DNA from: Ornithodoros turicata
Lineage: Eukaryota; Arthropoda; Arachnida; Ixodida; Argasidae
Assembly (NCBI RefSeq): GCF_037126465.1
Contig: NC_088204.1
Span: forward strand, 68,323,807 to 68,387,806
Length of the DNA: 64,000 nt
Reading direction: 5' to 3'
Below are positions 21,684 to 33,115 of the stretch, piece after piece; position 1 is the stretch's first letter; every line of letters begins with the position of its first letter. A program made the translations under genes and the position numbers. Under the pieces are notes generated by a model. The model saw nothing but the letters and a program-made list of their open reading frames with translations. It had not been told where the DNA came from and did not search any database.

Positions 21684-24600
21684 CTGGAACATAATTGCCA
21701 GGTGAAAATGATCAGGTTAGCCATCGTCTACCGCAAGCACATGCATTGCCATTTTCGTAAGCCCTACAAAGGAGGCACATGCTATGACTAGACATACAAA
21801 CAGAATGCTGAAGCAAATTGCAGGCTAGCCAAGTAAGTCGATATCTTTGTGGTGGAGGATTGCACGATGCGTATCATAAATGTCATTTAGTGTAGACGCT
21901 CGAAGGTTTCATAAAGAGATAAATGAATCGTAAATCTCGGAATTAGATTCGCATCCAATGACACATTACCAGCTATTCTAGGTTTTGATTAGTGTCACGG
22001 TGTGCAATACTGACACCTTTGCCCCTGCCGATACTGTTGTCAACCAATTTTTCGGACTTCTAGAAGCCATACAGTCTGTCTGAATAGTATTTAGACAAAG
22101 GCAAAAGCTGACATTTTTTTCCAAAATTATTCTTCAACGTAGCTAAAGCAGCTCCAAAAGTTGCCAACGTATGCCTGCTCTATAGCAAGGAAACGAAAAT
22201 GGGAAAACAACTTTTTTTATGTACCTTGCGCATCAAACACAAAACGTGGGATGTCTGTAGGAATGCATTACTTACTTGTTTGGCAGCAAATGCAGTTACA
22301 TCACCGTTTGTACCAAACCATTACAGTTAGTTTGAGCAACTGAGCCCGATTTCTCCCCGAATTTAGCATACCTGGAGATTTTTCACCCGAAATTTGCGTG
22401 AATTTAGTGCACATGTTTGTTTACCCGATTTTTACCCCCCGAATTAAAAAAAAAAATTTTCCGAAAACTTCAGGCTCTAGTTACAATTAAATAAGCAAAA
22501 GAGTACAGGGCCTAACCTTGCTCTTGGTGAGCGAATCGGCGAAGAAGCTGGTCTTGCAATCGCAGTGCCACGGGTTACCTTCCAGGTAGATGTCACAGGG
22601 CTTCTCAGAAATCTGTTCAAGCAGGTGGCTGGGCAACTGAGTCAGCTGATTGAATCTCAGTTTCAGTTTCAGCAGGCCCTGGAAGTTTGGGGATACCTTG
22701 ACCAGCTCCACCTGGTCTGGATCTGAAATGTCATTGTAGTCGAGGTCCAAGCCCAGAATGTCCTTCCAGCCTTCGCTAGAGGTTTAAGAAAGGGAGGATA
22801 ACGAGGATTGATAAGAGGATTGGTAACGTCAAACTGCACTGGATCGGCATAATAATAATAATGGAAGCTCAAACCTACCTTGCTTACCGGTGGGAATGGT
22901 AGAAAACCATAATGTAACTATGTGTGTTAATATAGCATACCAGAATTTGCTCACGTGAATTTTTTTTTAGTTTCTCGTTTAGTTAGTTGCTTAATGAGGT
23001 AAAAACATTTTTGTGATACCTCCCATTGTCTGCCATTTCTCGGCCTTGAGTGTTTCTAGCAGATCACTACATCATCTCTAGGGTTCCAACTCTTCTGCGT
23101 TTTCATTTGGCAAAACTTGAAGGGTGCTCACTGGAGTTTTCAATTTGTGGAAAATTTTGTGTTTTTGGAGGTTTTAAAGAAACAAAACTCAAAATTTTCC
23201 AAGAATTTAAAATTGCTCTCAAAGCATGCTTTCTGCCAACACTAATTCAAAATTAGGAATGCTAATCATTACTTACAGCTACATTTAGTACTAACATCAC
23301 GATTCTCAAGTGCATGTATCCACCTCACATCTTCTAAACGGACATAAAAAGCCTTACTTTATTCGCTTTTGTTATTCTTGTTCTATATCTGTTATCTATC
23401 ATCTCTGGAAGTACTCGTGATGAAAATAACACCCTAAGAGTTTCTCTTACTTGTCCGATGGGAGTGACAGTGAATCGATGTGGTTGTGCGACAGGATCAT
23501 CATCCTGGTGCCCGGCGGCAGCTTCGGCGGCAGCTGGTGCATGTTCATGGAGGAGCAGTTGACATCTAACTTGAGATTGCCAGTGTTGACGATGCACAAA
23601 CATTTGTGGCACAGTTCCATGTTGTAGAGGAAGATAATCTGTCCCACTGTCTCAGGAGGGCTAGAGCATGTGGCGCTTTCCACGTCCGGCACAGCTACTG
23701 TTGCGCTTTGCTTTTGTGGGGAAACCCAGTGGGCTAGCGGTTCCAGCTGCTGTTGGGTGCACTGCCATGGGTTGTCTACAACAACATGGTTGTCCTCATC
23801 AGTATCAATCGCTATCCGATGTAATCAAGTCACAATTATGATTAAGAGTTGATTTTGTAATAGTATTGAACGAGTGTGCAACATGTACCAGTGTTATCCC
23901 TGTTGTGAAAAAAAAAAAAAACATTGCCGAAGCCACCTGTACAATCATCTCCGCATGCCACACTTATCCAGGAATACCAACTCGTTATCATGTAACATCA
24001 CTGAAGGCTGGCTTACACACATCCAAATTTCTTCATATCAGTCAACTGACATGCAAGGTAATCTAGGTCTTTGAAATTCCTCCTGAGGCTTTCCTCACTC
24101 TGCATGGTAGGAGCCATCCACAGTCTACGAATTGAAGGTCTTCCACATAGTGCATATTCCTCCGACCCAGCACGTTCGGATGTTCGTATTTTTAGAGCTC
24201 TCAAAGAGCACTTCGGTGGCACAAAGTTTCAAGATGACAGTGAAGTCAAGAATGTGTTGCACCATTACAAAGTCTCTGCTGTTCATGGGCGCTCAAAATA
24301 AATACTGAAATATACCACTGGTTGCACACATGTCTGAAAAACTTCTTTTTTCATATGGTATCCTCACTTTAATGCACCTTGGTACATGTGCAGTAAGAGT
24401 GGAGATTATTATGCTGAAAATTACGTGCATGTAATTTCACCCACATGTAATGTGCAGTTAGTACAAATTCGTTTTTGTTTTTAACTCAAACATTCCCCTC
24501 ATATATTCTAGCACTGTCTTGGCTCTCGTACTGAAACACTAATACAAACAACGCATGCCATTTTTTAAGTCTCTGAAGACTATGAAGGGTTGTAAAAGAA

Positions 24601-27372
24601 ATTGTGACGGATAAAATGGCTCGCGAGGTAACGTACTTCCCAAATGCAGTTTATCCAGGTGTGGATTGGTCTCATGCATCCCGCTTGGCAGGCCCTGAAG
24701 TTCGTTGTGGTCCATGTGAAGTTCGGTCAAGTTGGGTTGCGACTCAAATGCTCTGTCAAATAGATTGGCCACCTGGACAGACGTAACACGTCAGCTCAGC
24801 TCTCATCACAAACGTAACTTCTTTTTCAAAGTGATGCGAGTGGTTAAATACGCAAATTCAGAGTTAAAAGGAGCAAGAAAATTACATTGCATTACATTTT
24901 ACATTGCGATACGCCATACAGCGAGAATACTGTGCATGATTAGGGCCGTATGTTTTTGGGTTTTATGTTTCGTAAAAATTGGGGGGGGGGGGGGGGTTGC
25001 AAAAAAAATATTAAAAAATCGGCCAATATCAGATGAAAAATAAAAAGAGAGCGCTTGTCGCATTTCAGACGAACACAAGATGCAGAACAGCCGTGATGAA
25101 TGTGCAGTGCTGGTGCTCCGCTCCGTATCTGTGGCTGAATTGGCACTCTGCCAAGTTTTCCGGATTTTTCGGGTTTTACGCTAACACACGAGTCCCTACG
25201 CATGATGGCTCCTGACAGACTACTTAATGAATGACACAGGGTTCCGAGCAATCATAAACGTCACTTCCTTACTCCTTCAAGAACAGTTCCCAAAGTTCCC
25301 AACACAAGCAGCACAACCCCTTGGTCCAATACTGGACCAATATTGGCAATGCCGGCCTTTATATTGGAGCGATATTGGGCCAGTGTTGCCAATATCAGTC
25401 TAATATCGGGCCAAAATCTTGTGCCGCTTGGGAAGCTATTTTGCTTTATCAATGCGAATAATGACCCTCATTTATACTCGAAATTTCCACAAAAGAAGGG
25501 AAAAAGGAAAGAAGCTCCGCGTACCTGGTTCCAAGAAAACGCGAGGACCCTGAGACCGGGCACATTGCGTTCCCACAACGTAAGGCCCCTGTTAGAATCC
25601 TCGAGTTGCGTGAGCTGATTGTGGGACACGTCCAAGGTGGTTAGGTTTGGCGAGAATCCGAACCAGGCAGGTTCCAGCGTCGCGAACTGGTTGCCGGAGA
25701 GATTCAGGTGTTGCAGGGAAGCCAGATCTTGGGTGAAGTTGTTGGGCATTGACGTTAGGTTGTTGTCGACTAGGTGGAGCTGCTGGAGTGATGGCAAGGG
25801 GGCAAACCACTCCTAAGGATCGGAGAAAAAGAATACGCGTGAATACAGGATAGGGCCGTCCACGGTCGTTGCTGTAACTCCGGGTGTACTTGACACCCAT
25901 CGTGCGATCAACTGAAACATGGCCGTCGTCAAAAAAGCCACACATCTCTCAGTTTCCGTCGTGTGATGTCTGTGTAAACATCACAGAGATTTGAAGAGGA
26001 TTTGTGTTATTATGCTCTCTCTCATATTAAAGCGCACCTTAATGTTGTCATGTGAATTTTCATGATGCTCACACAACGTGCAAAATGTGTACATAAAATC
26101 TGTAGCCTAATGTGAATCATTCAATTCTATAGGCAGTGCTTTCGCTGCAGTAATGTCACTGTCAGTACTTCTAGTTTTTGTTCTGCGAAGCAATCAAGCC
26201 TCACTTTCTAAACAAAACTTGCTGATTATGTTTCATAATATCAAAAAATAGTTAGCCTCTGTCCTCTGTCATCCTTTTCTAGGTTGCATGTGCTTACAAC
26301 ATCCGACAAGACACACTAGAACATGCTCCTGTCACGGTTACACCGAACCTGGACCTGAACATCCAGTACAATTTTCTTGTTGTTCTTCAAAACTGTGACA
26401 CTCTGTTGGATGAGATTTTGCACAATGTACTATTTCCACCTAGCTCGAAGTGGAATACAATCCTAATTTCGAAATTGGTCAATGGCTTCACTGAGTACCT
26501 TGCATGACTTGAACTAGGCCAATTTTTGTAACTGGTTTGGAAAGGAAATTCTGCCAGTGTTAGAAATGAAGCTCAGCTTTGCATTTCTCATACACACGCA
26601 AGATCTCAGGAGTGTTCCTTCTCGAAACACATAGCAACGGGAGGGAAAGGGGGCTACATAATGTTAAACCGGATGCTCTGGAGGGGTGGTCACCCACCCC
26701 CTCCCCTAAATTTTACATTGTGCGCTGCACCCTTCTGTTCTGCCACGGTGCCTGGCAACACCTCCTTATTATGACATTAATTGCAACACTTTGAGTCGAG
26801 GGTGATCCATGGAGTGCAAAACGAACCAGGGACAAGTCGAGGATCGTTTAAGTCCCATAACTTCAAGCCCATTAAGGCTGTAATTCCCCTAAATGCACTT
26901 CATTCTTTGGATTCCTTAAACGATTCTTCCAATTAAATTTCTGCTCAATGCATACACACAAAAAAGTACAGACAAATGTGAATACCTTTTTCACATACTG
27001 CAATCCATTCGATGAAAGATGGACGGACGTCAGTGCGGGTAGTCCCCGCAACAAAAGTTCCTCAAAACGGCACACTGTCACCTCCAGGGTCTTGATCTTG
27101 GCCAGAAAGTCAAAGCCACTAAGCTCGAGCGTTCTAAATTGCGCTCTCCTAATCACGAGCCGGTCCCAGTTGTCCACGGATTGGTCCCTGATGGAGCGGA
27201 AACAATTCAACAGATGCCCCTCCTGTCCGGAGCAGTCCACTTCCACAGTTTGTTGGGAGAGGAGGTTACAGTCACATTGGTTGTCTTGTCTCACGGTGTT
27301 GCAAGCGGAAAAGTTTGTCGAGACGCCTAACCCGACCAGGAGAATGGCCAAGAAGTACTTTCTCGTCGTCAT
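21444..27372 (-). CDS. Leucine-rich-repeat single-pass membrane protein (halfway/singed wings 2-like?)
   Basis: Six exons (27372-26986, 25812-25525, 24772-24637, 23811-23451, 22775-22517, 21683-21444) join in phase to 556 codons plus stop. The start gives a signal peptide (residues 1-22) before a cysteine-rich N-cap (CDCNLL). LRRs follow, such as LPSLQQLHLVDNNLTSMP and NLTELHMDHNELQGLP. A DNPWQCT cap and a second CHKCLC...CSS cap precede a second LRR block and the C-cap LEGNPWHCDCKTSFF. One membrane segment lies near residues 517-537, then a short basic tail with KRTGKLP. The cap-cap junction recalls Toll ectodomains, but there is no TIR domain, so direct Toll signalling is unlikely. Architecture and tail resemble insect halfway or singed wings 2; this is family memory, not alignment. 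Probably at the cell surface, ligand unknown. Confidence 0.85.
22248..22479 (+). repeat. AGAGCCTGAAGTTTT-family element, copy 6, truncated
   Basis: Only the right 230 bp of the family are present, from GGGATGTCTGTAGGAATGCA to AAAACTTCAGGCTCTA. It lies in the last intron of the LRR gene, 37 bp from exon 5. Confidence 0.8.
22517..22775 (-). CDS. LRR protein exon 5: second LRR block and C-cap
   Basis: Acceptor CTCTAG|C and donor AAG|GTTAGG, phase 2 in, 0 out. It encodes LGLDLDYNDISD, LKLKLRFNQLTQLP and the C-cap GNPWHCDC. Confidence 0.9.
22776..23450 (-). other. Intron 4 of the LRR gene
   Basis: AT-rich, with no exon or transposon recognised. Confidence 0.4.
23451..23811 (-). CDS. LRR protein exon 4: C-cap/N-cap junction
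   Basis: Acceptor GGATAG|CG (weak pyrimidine tract, chosen because it restores phase 1) and donor ACAA|GTAAGA, phase 2. It encodes NPWQCT, a variable linker, a second cysteine cluster (CHKCLC) and a fresh LRR (MMILSHNHIDSL). Confidence 0.8.
24118..24290 (+). pseudogene. Mariner-family transposase C-terminal relic
   Basis: The + frame reads LPHSAYSSDPARSDVRIFRA and then ALKEHFGGTKFQDDSEVKN. This corresponds to the mariner signature HPAYSPDLAPSDYHLF followed by L..HL.G..F..DE.V. The first key position is altered (DLAPSD has become DPARSD) and no upstream transposase is in frame. A dead fragment in intron 3 of the LRR gene, antisense to it. Confidence 0.75.
24637..24772 (-). CDS. LRR protein exon 3
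   Basis: Acceptor GTCCAG|GTGGCC and donor GGAA|GTACGT, phase 0 in, 1 out. Two LRRs (NLTELHMDHNELQGLP, HLDKLHLG). Confidence 0.85.
24773..25524 (-). other. Intron 2 of the LRR gene
   Basis: Contains a homopolymer G run (about 24980-24997) and, at 25318-25400, degenerate repeats of CCAATATTGG-type motifs. No exon recognised. Confidence 0.4.
25318..25405. repeat. CCAATATTGG-type degenerate short repeats
   Basis: Several near-palindromic units (GGACCAATATTGGCAAT, GAGCGATATTGGGCCAG, AATATCGGGCC). Confidence 0.6.
25525..25812 (-). CDS. LRR protein exon 2
   Basis: Acceptor CCTTAG|GAG and donor CCAG|GTACGC, phase 0/0, 96 codons. Four canonical LRRs, including LQHLNLSGNQFATLEP and LTTLDVSHNQLTQLE. 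Confidence 0.9.
25813..26985 (-). other. Intron 1 of the LRR gene
   Basis: No further exon or clear repeat recognised. Confidence 0.4.
26986..27372 (-). CDS. LRR protein exon 1: start, signal peptide, N-cap
   Basis: ATG at 27372, 129 codons, donor AAG|GTATTC, phase 0. It encodes a hydrophobic leader (FLAILLVGLGVS), cysteines of an LRR N-cap and the first repeats. Confidence 0.85.
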
Positions 27373-28740
27373 GATTTCGTGAGCTTGCTAGCGGGTGATT
27401 GACGTAGAAACTGGAATAACAGGTGTGCAGTCTCAGCATTCAAGTATGTACGATCTTTTCAAAGATGCCGCTTGAGATTGTGATTTTGTTAATATCATTC
27501 ATAAAAATTTGTCGAACTGCCAGAAGTTCATGAGCCTTGCTGCTGACTGGACTGGGATAATCTACAATCCTCTCCTCCATTGCACAACTTTTTAGTACAT
27601 GTCACACAGCATCTTAATATGCCACACATCACTGAAACCACAATTTACTGTAATTTGGCAAGTGGGTTTCAGAGACATCGAACATTTTCGCAGGAGACGG
27701 GTTGGCATAAATGCGGGAAGGAATGTTGTTCGCGCCGGGTTATAGTCACACCAGAAGCAGATATGGACATGATGTATTGACAGCATGCCACCGGCAAAGT
27801 TTTTAAAATAACATCAATGCCTCCAACATATTATCGCTACTTTTCGCGTCCTCTGTACGCTCTGCTGGTGCTAAAAATATCGTGACCTCCTCGTCACGGA
27901 GAAAAACAAAGAAAAATTCGATAGCATTTCACAAAAACATACACCCTACGCTCGCGCATAGTATGCTCCAAATTATTGCTCATGGAGTTCTGGCGAAATG
28001 AAATTAAAATCGCACACGCAGAATAAGTTGTATGTTGTTCTCACAGCAGAAGCTGTCGAGCTACTTTTTAGCCGAAATATTTACCACAGCTGAATGCTGC
28101 TTACTTGTATCGAAATATCCCGATCTCAGCTGGTTATCTCAAGTGGCGCTATTGACAGCTGCAGGTGTATAGGTCATATCGCGAGGACACAAATCATTCT
28201 TCGTCAGCGCATTTCTCAGAGTGCCACAGAGTAACGCTCAATATTATTCTACTACAGGGTAAAAGCTTTCTGTCTCTGCATGTTCATTAATTTCTCTCCA
28301 ATGATCCCACGACCTCGATTTGCGCGCACATATCGCGTTTCTGTTATCGCCTTGTGTTGTTTAATGTGAAACTATGCATACGTGCTCACCACGGCGAAGC
28401 ATGCGAACCACTTCATACATATTTAAATGAGAATCCTTTGACTTTTCAGAAGAGAGCCAGGAGCAGTTTGCAGCTTGCGTAAAGGCCAAAACCGCGAACC
28501 CAGAAAGAGCCATGGCAGGGCGCCATGTTTTTAGTGTTGGCGGTGACGATAGCGTTCTTTGCTCTCTAGCAAAGAAAGCGAAACCAAAAATTGGGCATGC
28601 GTGGTGTGAGGGTTGCGAGAGGCCGTGAACGAGAGACGGTGAGAACGAAGCTATGACCAGGGTTGTTAAAGTTACTTTTCAAAAGTTGCTATGACTATGG
28701 TGAACGAAGCTTTTACTATTTTTTAAAAAAATTCTGTGTT
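27373..28740 (-). other. Upstream region of the LRR gene
   Basis: Expected to hold the 5' UTR and promoter of the LRR gene. No TATA box or exon could be singled out. The sequence is mostly unique-looking. Confidence 0.35.
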
Positions 28741-28747
28741 AGCGCCG

Positions 28748-28972
28748 CGAAGCAGCTGAGGCTATGAGCGGTGTACAGACGTGGACAGATGGAGAGCAGG
28801 AAGGGGGGCCTGCGTCCTGGGCCGACTTCAGGGGGAATTGTGCCGAACTGTGCTGGAAAGTGGAAAACCTCAGACAGCACAGCCGGTGACAGGATTCGAA
28901 CCCGTGGCACCTCCGAGTCTCGGCATGGAAGGCGGTCATCCTTAACCACTATGCCACGGGAGCTGGCTTTTG
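28748..28972 (-). mobile_element. tRNA-derived SINE, second family, copy 1
   Basis: On the - strand an A-box-like GTGGCATAGTGGTTAAGGAT is followed by the B box GGGTTCGAATCCTGTC, then a body of CACAGCCGG and GGCCGACTT motifs. The same body recurs at 43735-43905 and 46860-47040. The B box is near canonical. Confidence 0.75.
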
Positions 28973-29276
28973 CTAACATTGACGGTGAGGATGATGATGA
29001 CGAGAGGTGAAAGACAATGAATCTGTCCAGGGGCGGATCTAGAGTGGGGGGGGGGGGGGGTCCGGATGTCCTGACCCCCTCCTCAATTTCCATCTTCAAA
29101 TAGTGATTAATTGACCCCATATCGCGTGTCTAGCATGCTGTTCATGGCTGTAACCTCTCCTCAGAAAAATCCTGAATCTGCCCCTGGGTTGCTTGTTGGT
29201 AAATAGCTGCTTGTATCTTGCGTTTCCGTGGAAAGTTTCACTACAGGCTTGCACTTCACAGTGAACAACAACGTAG

Positions 29277-29900
29277 CTAACACACTACGTACCGTAAAAC
29301 GCGGAGAACATCGCCCTTTTTTGACGTTGATGTTAACGATGCCTGCAGATGTGTCCGCGACAACGGGTGAAAACATGGTAGTTGTATGTACCGCGAACCG
29401 AAGGAGCTTCCCGAAACCTTTCTTCGAGTACCTCTTCTTCTCCGCAAACCTTTTCGTTTGGCTCCCATATTGAATGCATGTATGTCATGGAGATGTCCGT
29501 AAACACATATGATCTGACTTTCACGCGGTCTTTGCAAGCTGGCCACATCGGGTCTCTTTACCGTTCCACCTATCCCATCGCATGGTCCTCTCCCGTGGGA
29601 GGTGGTGAAGAAGTTCCAAGCGACAGCGACACCGAAGTCTTCTTCATGCTGCGGTGGTTCGCGAAGTTTTTGCGGCTCTTGTATTGGAGAGCTGCTTCGG
29701 CATTCATGCATGACTTGTAACAAGTCGGGCAGAGCTTGTCCCCAGGTGCAAGACCAGTCGACGTCCACGTTTGGGCCAAGCTGACGGAAATGCTCTTTGT
29801 GCCCCGAACTTTCTTTTTGTGATTTGCAAAGGGATGCGCGTAGCTTATTCTGAACGCTATTGCAAATTGTTGACCCCACCGTTCTGCGAACCTACCGTTC
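29277..29900 (-). pseudogene. Degenerate transposon-associated ORF
   Basis: In one - frame the window reads TSTGLAPGDKLCPTCYKSC, a Cys-pair motif common in repeat-borne ORFs of ticks and other invertebrates. The frame switches near 29590-29720, so no intact protein remains. The 200-codon frame over it is the wrong register for the motif. Function unknown. Confidence 0.4.
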
Positions 29901-31286
29901 CCACCGATTTTGGTCATAAAGCGAATTATCATATACTAACGAGAAACGCACCCTCCGCTGACCGCAGAGATAGTTTCGTTGCGGCTATCCTTACGTGCAC
30001 GACAGCGGCAGCACAATGTAAGCTCCCAGCAAACCATCAATATACCACAGATCTCCCCAGATGTCACGTGTATCCTCACAACGTCCGCTGTATATCCACC
30101 ATGAGATGTCACAAATATCCCCCAGTGAATATTACGGGTAAGTGAATATTCATTACGATAAAGATATCTTGTGGTAATAGCAGCCATTTCCAACATTCTC
30201 AGAATGCGTGTCAATTTCATTTTTTTGTATCAAAATGTTAGAAACTATCTTTAAGTAAATAATTTCTCACTTCAGACATGTCCAACAGAACAAATCAAAA
30301 AAGCTCTCACAGAATAAGCTGGCAGTCAAAACTGACTGTTGGTGTAACGTAGAATCAACGTTGTCTAATGTTGAACAATCTTGCATGTAGAAAGGTAGCG
30401 CTGAATCAACGCTGCTTCAACTGTACCTGGTCAATGGTGGATTGTGAACATAAAGAACAACGTTGATTTTCCACGAACCACTCAACTGAAGATTTAGGCA
30501 GCAAATATTTGCGTGGATTCTACATTGCACCTTGAACATATTGTCAACCTTAATCATGAATGGAAAAGTCGTTGCGTCTTTAGTCAACATACTGCGCACC
30601 CAATTTGTTCGCACTGTATTTTATTTCTACATTGTAATATGCCGTTCACATGTGGAATGAGGCCTGTTCAATTCGGTATTTCTCTCACGCATTCCTCCGT
30701 TAATAATAATATTTATTTTATGCCCTCATAGCCATACCTTTTTTAATCATATTTGTAACGACTCATCGCGTATCGCACGATAATCAATAAACAAATAGAG
30801 AAAAGAAACACATTTTACCTTTTCCACGGGAATTATAATGATCGGTGACGTAGGTTGAGGGATATATGCCAAAATATCCCTGAGAGACACTCCTGGAACC
30901 TTCCCTTGCTCAACAAATGCGGAAGAAATACGGGTCAACGGGTAGACGCCAACGACCTATTCAGCCTAGTCCTTGAGATATCCCAAAACTCAAAGTGGGA
31001 TATCGTGCGGACATTTCCGATACATATCTGGTTTACTGGGCTGGGCACTGCCTTTTCATGCACTGCCTTTTCATGCACTACGGCTAGTGCTTTGGCGGTC
31101 CGAAAAGTGCCATGAGTAATTCAGAGATCAGCAACCCCAGGAGTCATCCCAAAAGATTCGCGCCCCAATTTAACACGTGTCACCCTCTGCCTGATATATG
31201 TGGTACCCTCCTCCCCAGGGGGGGGGGGGGGGGGGGGAGGGACTACCACATACATCACTTAGAGTCTCTCTCCAGAGGTGACTCTA
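29901..31286. other. Repeat-like sequence, no gene
   Basis: Contains GATATCC/ACATATC-type short palindromic motifs (30040-30180, 30850-31030) and a long G run at 31220-31238. No coding sequence recognised. Confidence 0.4.
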
Positions 31287-31821
31287 CTCAGAGTCACTAA
31301 ATAAGCTTCGCTTCAGAGTATCGACACTGAGATCCAAGAGCGAGCATGCGCCATCTTGTTTCCACGACAGCCACGCGCACGCACACTTTGGTGGACGATG
31401 CCATCTAAGTATGTATCGTGCGCGGGTGAATTGTTCCTTTCTTTTGCAAGCAGCTCATCAAGGTTGACGGCCTTGAGCTCACCCTGACATCCTCGGGACG
31501 ATTTGAGGCTTTGTATGTATTTTTCCTTCCCCCAAGAACACACTGACCTCCTCAGGCTATCCCAGGGATGTCATTCAGGGATAGGAATGGTATCGCTAGG
31601 ACGTCCCCCAATGGTCCTCAATTTGTCAGAAAAGTGTTAGAATGAGACTCCACGTATCATCCTCAGAACTTCCCCAGCAAATCCCCCAAGGACACTGCTA
31701 GTATGGTTTCAGGAGCACAACCGAATACCTTGGTGAATTATTTACTTTGAGAAGTGAGGGCACATTTGCAGCACCCAGTCAGCGTGTGTGTTTTTTATAT
31801 GTAACCTCGATCACCAGCTTC

Positions 31822-32118
31822 TCATTCGTGGTTTCTTATCTCTATTCGTTCAGCGTATGTCTCATCACGAACAATGAGTGACACATGCTGCAGCGACATT
31901 TCCTTTCCAAGACAAAACAGGTACAACTTATTCCTCGTCTTCCAAACTTCCACAAACTCGGGAGTGCTCTTCGCATCACAGTCAAAATGAAGGGTGAGGT
32001 AACTAAGTTTAACTTGATTTCTCACATAACCAACAACGAAGTGAGAAATTCCTTGGAGTATTAAATCGCTATCAAGGCAATGTCCGCGTTTCTTACTGCT
32101 TTGGTTTGGGGCATGCAT
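31822..32118 (-). CDS. Hypothetical 98-codon ORF inside an inverted-repeat element
   Basis: Starts MHAPNQSSKKRGHCLDSDLI and ends AERIEIRNHE, with ordinary amino-acid composition and alternating hydrophobic residues (LSYLTLHFDCD, KLYLFCLGKEM). No family recognised. It may be a remnant exon, captured host sequence or part of a transposon gene. Confidence 0.3.
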   Translation of the reverse strand: MHAPNQSSKKRGHCLDSDLILQGISHFVVGYVRNQVKLSYLTLHFDCDAKSTPEFVEVWKTRNKLYLFCLGKEMSLQHVSLIVRDETYAERIEIRNHE

Positions 32119-32278
32119 CGTAACTGAAGCTTGGACAGTGAAACACTATCATTTTTTGTCTCTTCGGAAATACGTAACATGCCCCGTGCAACGTTCCGCG
32201 AGGTATCCTTCGCGGACGCTCATGCAACTAAAACGTAGTGAACAGTCTAGCAAACGATAGTTTACTGCACGTCAAACC

Positions 32279-32527
32279 CAGTGCCAGATTTACAGTGGGG
32301 GGGCCCCGGGGCACTGTGCTGTGGGGGCTCCCTCGTGTATTCCATGTCTATCCAATGTGTTATTCGGGGTCGATATGCGTTGACGGAGGAGAGATTTCTA
32401 CCAAGTTTCCGTTTCAGGGATGCGTTTCAGGCATGCAAAACACATTTCCCTTGGACAATACCTTTTCTGGTGGGGGCCCCGGGGCAAGTGCCCCGTGTGC
32501 CCCCCCCCCCCCGTAAATCCGGCACTG
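32279..32527. mobile_element. hAT-type MITE with 8-bp target duplication
   Basis: Ends CAGTGCCAGATTTAC and GTAAATCCGGCACTG are inverted repeats with two mismatches. The flanks GTCAAACC (32271-32278 and 32528-32535) are a perfect 8-bp duplication, as made by hAT transposases. GC-rich subterminal runs (GGGGGGGCCCCGGGGC) lie just inside. Nested in the 31.3-33.1 kb element. Confidence 0.9.
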
Positions 32528-33115
32528 GTCAAACCCAGTACATGGACGAACTCGTTTAAAATGCGACAATCTGTATTTGCACCCCTTATCTGTTTTCGTT
32601 TTATATTTTTTGCTTGTACGTAATTGTTTTGCAATTTATGCATGAGCACTCCTTCTTTGGTTGCATTTGGGAATGAGAAATATCACGGAACTTGATTATT
32701 GTTAGCAGGTATTAAAATTCACAACGCGGTATTAAAATAATTTTCTTCTCCTATGCTTGTCCTTCGGTTGACGACCGCAGGATGTACGCAAATGGCAATC
32801 ACTGGAAGCTCCTATGATGACAGTCTGTGGACCTCCTCCGTTCATCCCATCACGGACAAGGACGTGACGACACTTGTTGTTCCAGCCTCAGAACATCAGT
32901 TCTCTCACGATCCTCGGGACGCTCCGGTGAACAGTACATGGATTATCGCACAACAATCATACGCGCTTCTCTATCCCACAGAGAGCATTATGTGAGCTGT
33001 CGTTAATCCTCAACTGACCATGGTACCGGTGTGGTGTGGAAACAAGATGGCGCTCCTGCTCTCCCTTGGACCTCTGTGTCGATACTCTGAAGCGTAGCTT
33101 ATTTAGTGACTCTAG

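Larger units (their letters stand above)
31287..33115. mobile_element. 1.8-kb element with ~75-bp terminal inverted repeats
   Basis: GAGTCACTAAATAAGC begins about 31291, and roughly 75 bp from there, through TTCAGAGTATCGACAC and GCGCCATCTTGTTTCC, recur inverted at 33040-33115 with a few differences. No transposase recognised. The 98-codon ORF at 31822-32118 (-) and a nested hAT MITE are inside. Long inverted ends suggest a Mutator-like or foldback element; the target duplication is not clear. Confidence 0.65.

Noticed and set aside
28900..28972. A functional tRNA gene on the - strand
   Set aside because: Same reasoning: tRNA-like head of a SINE whose body recurs at 43.7 and 46.9 kb.
29277..29879. 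A 200-codon ORF on the - strand
   Set aside because: The only recognisable motif (PGDKLCPTCY) lies in a different frame, so this is a shadow of a degenerate repeat ORF.
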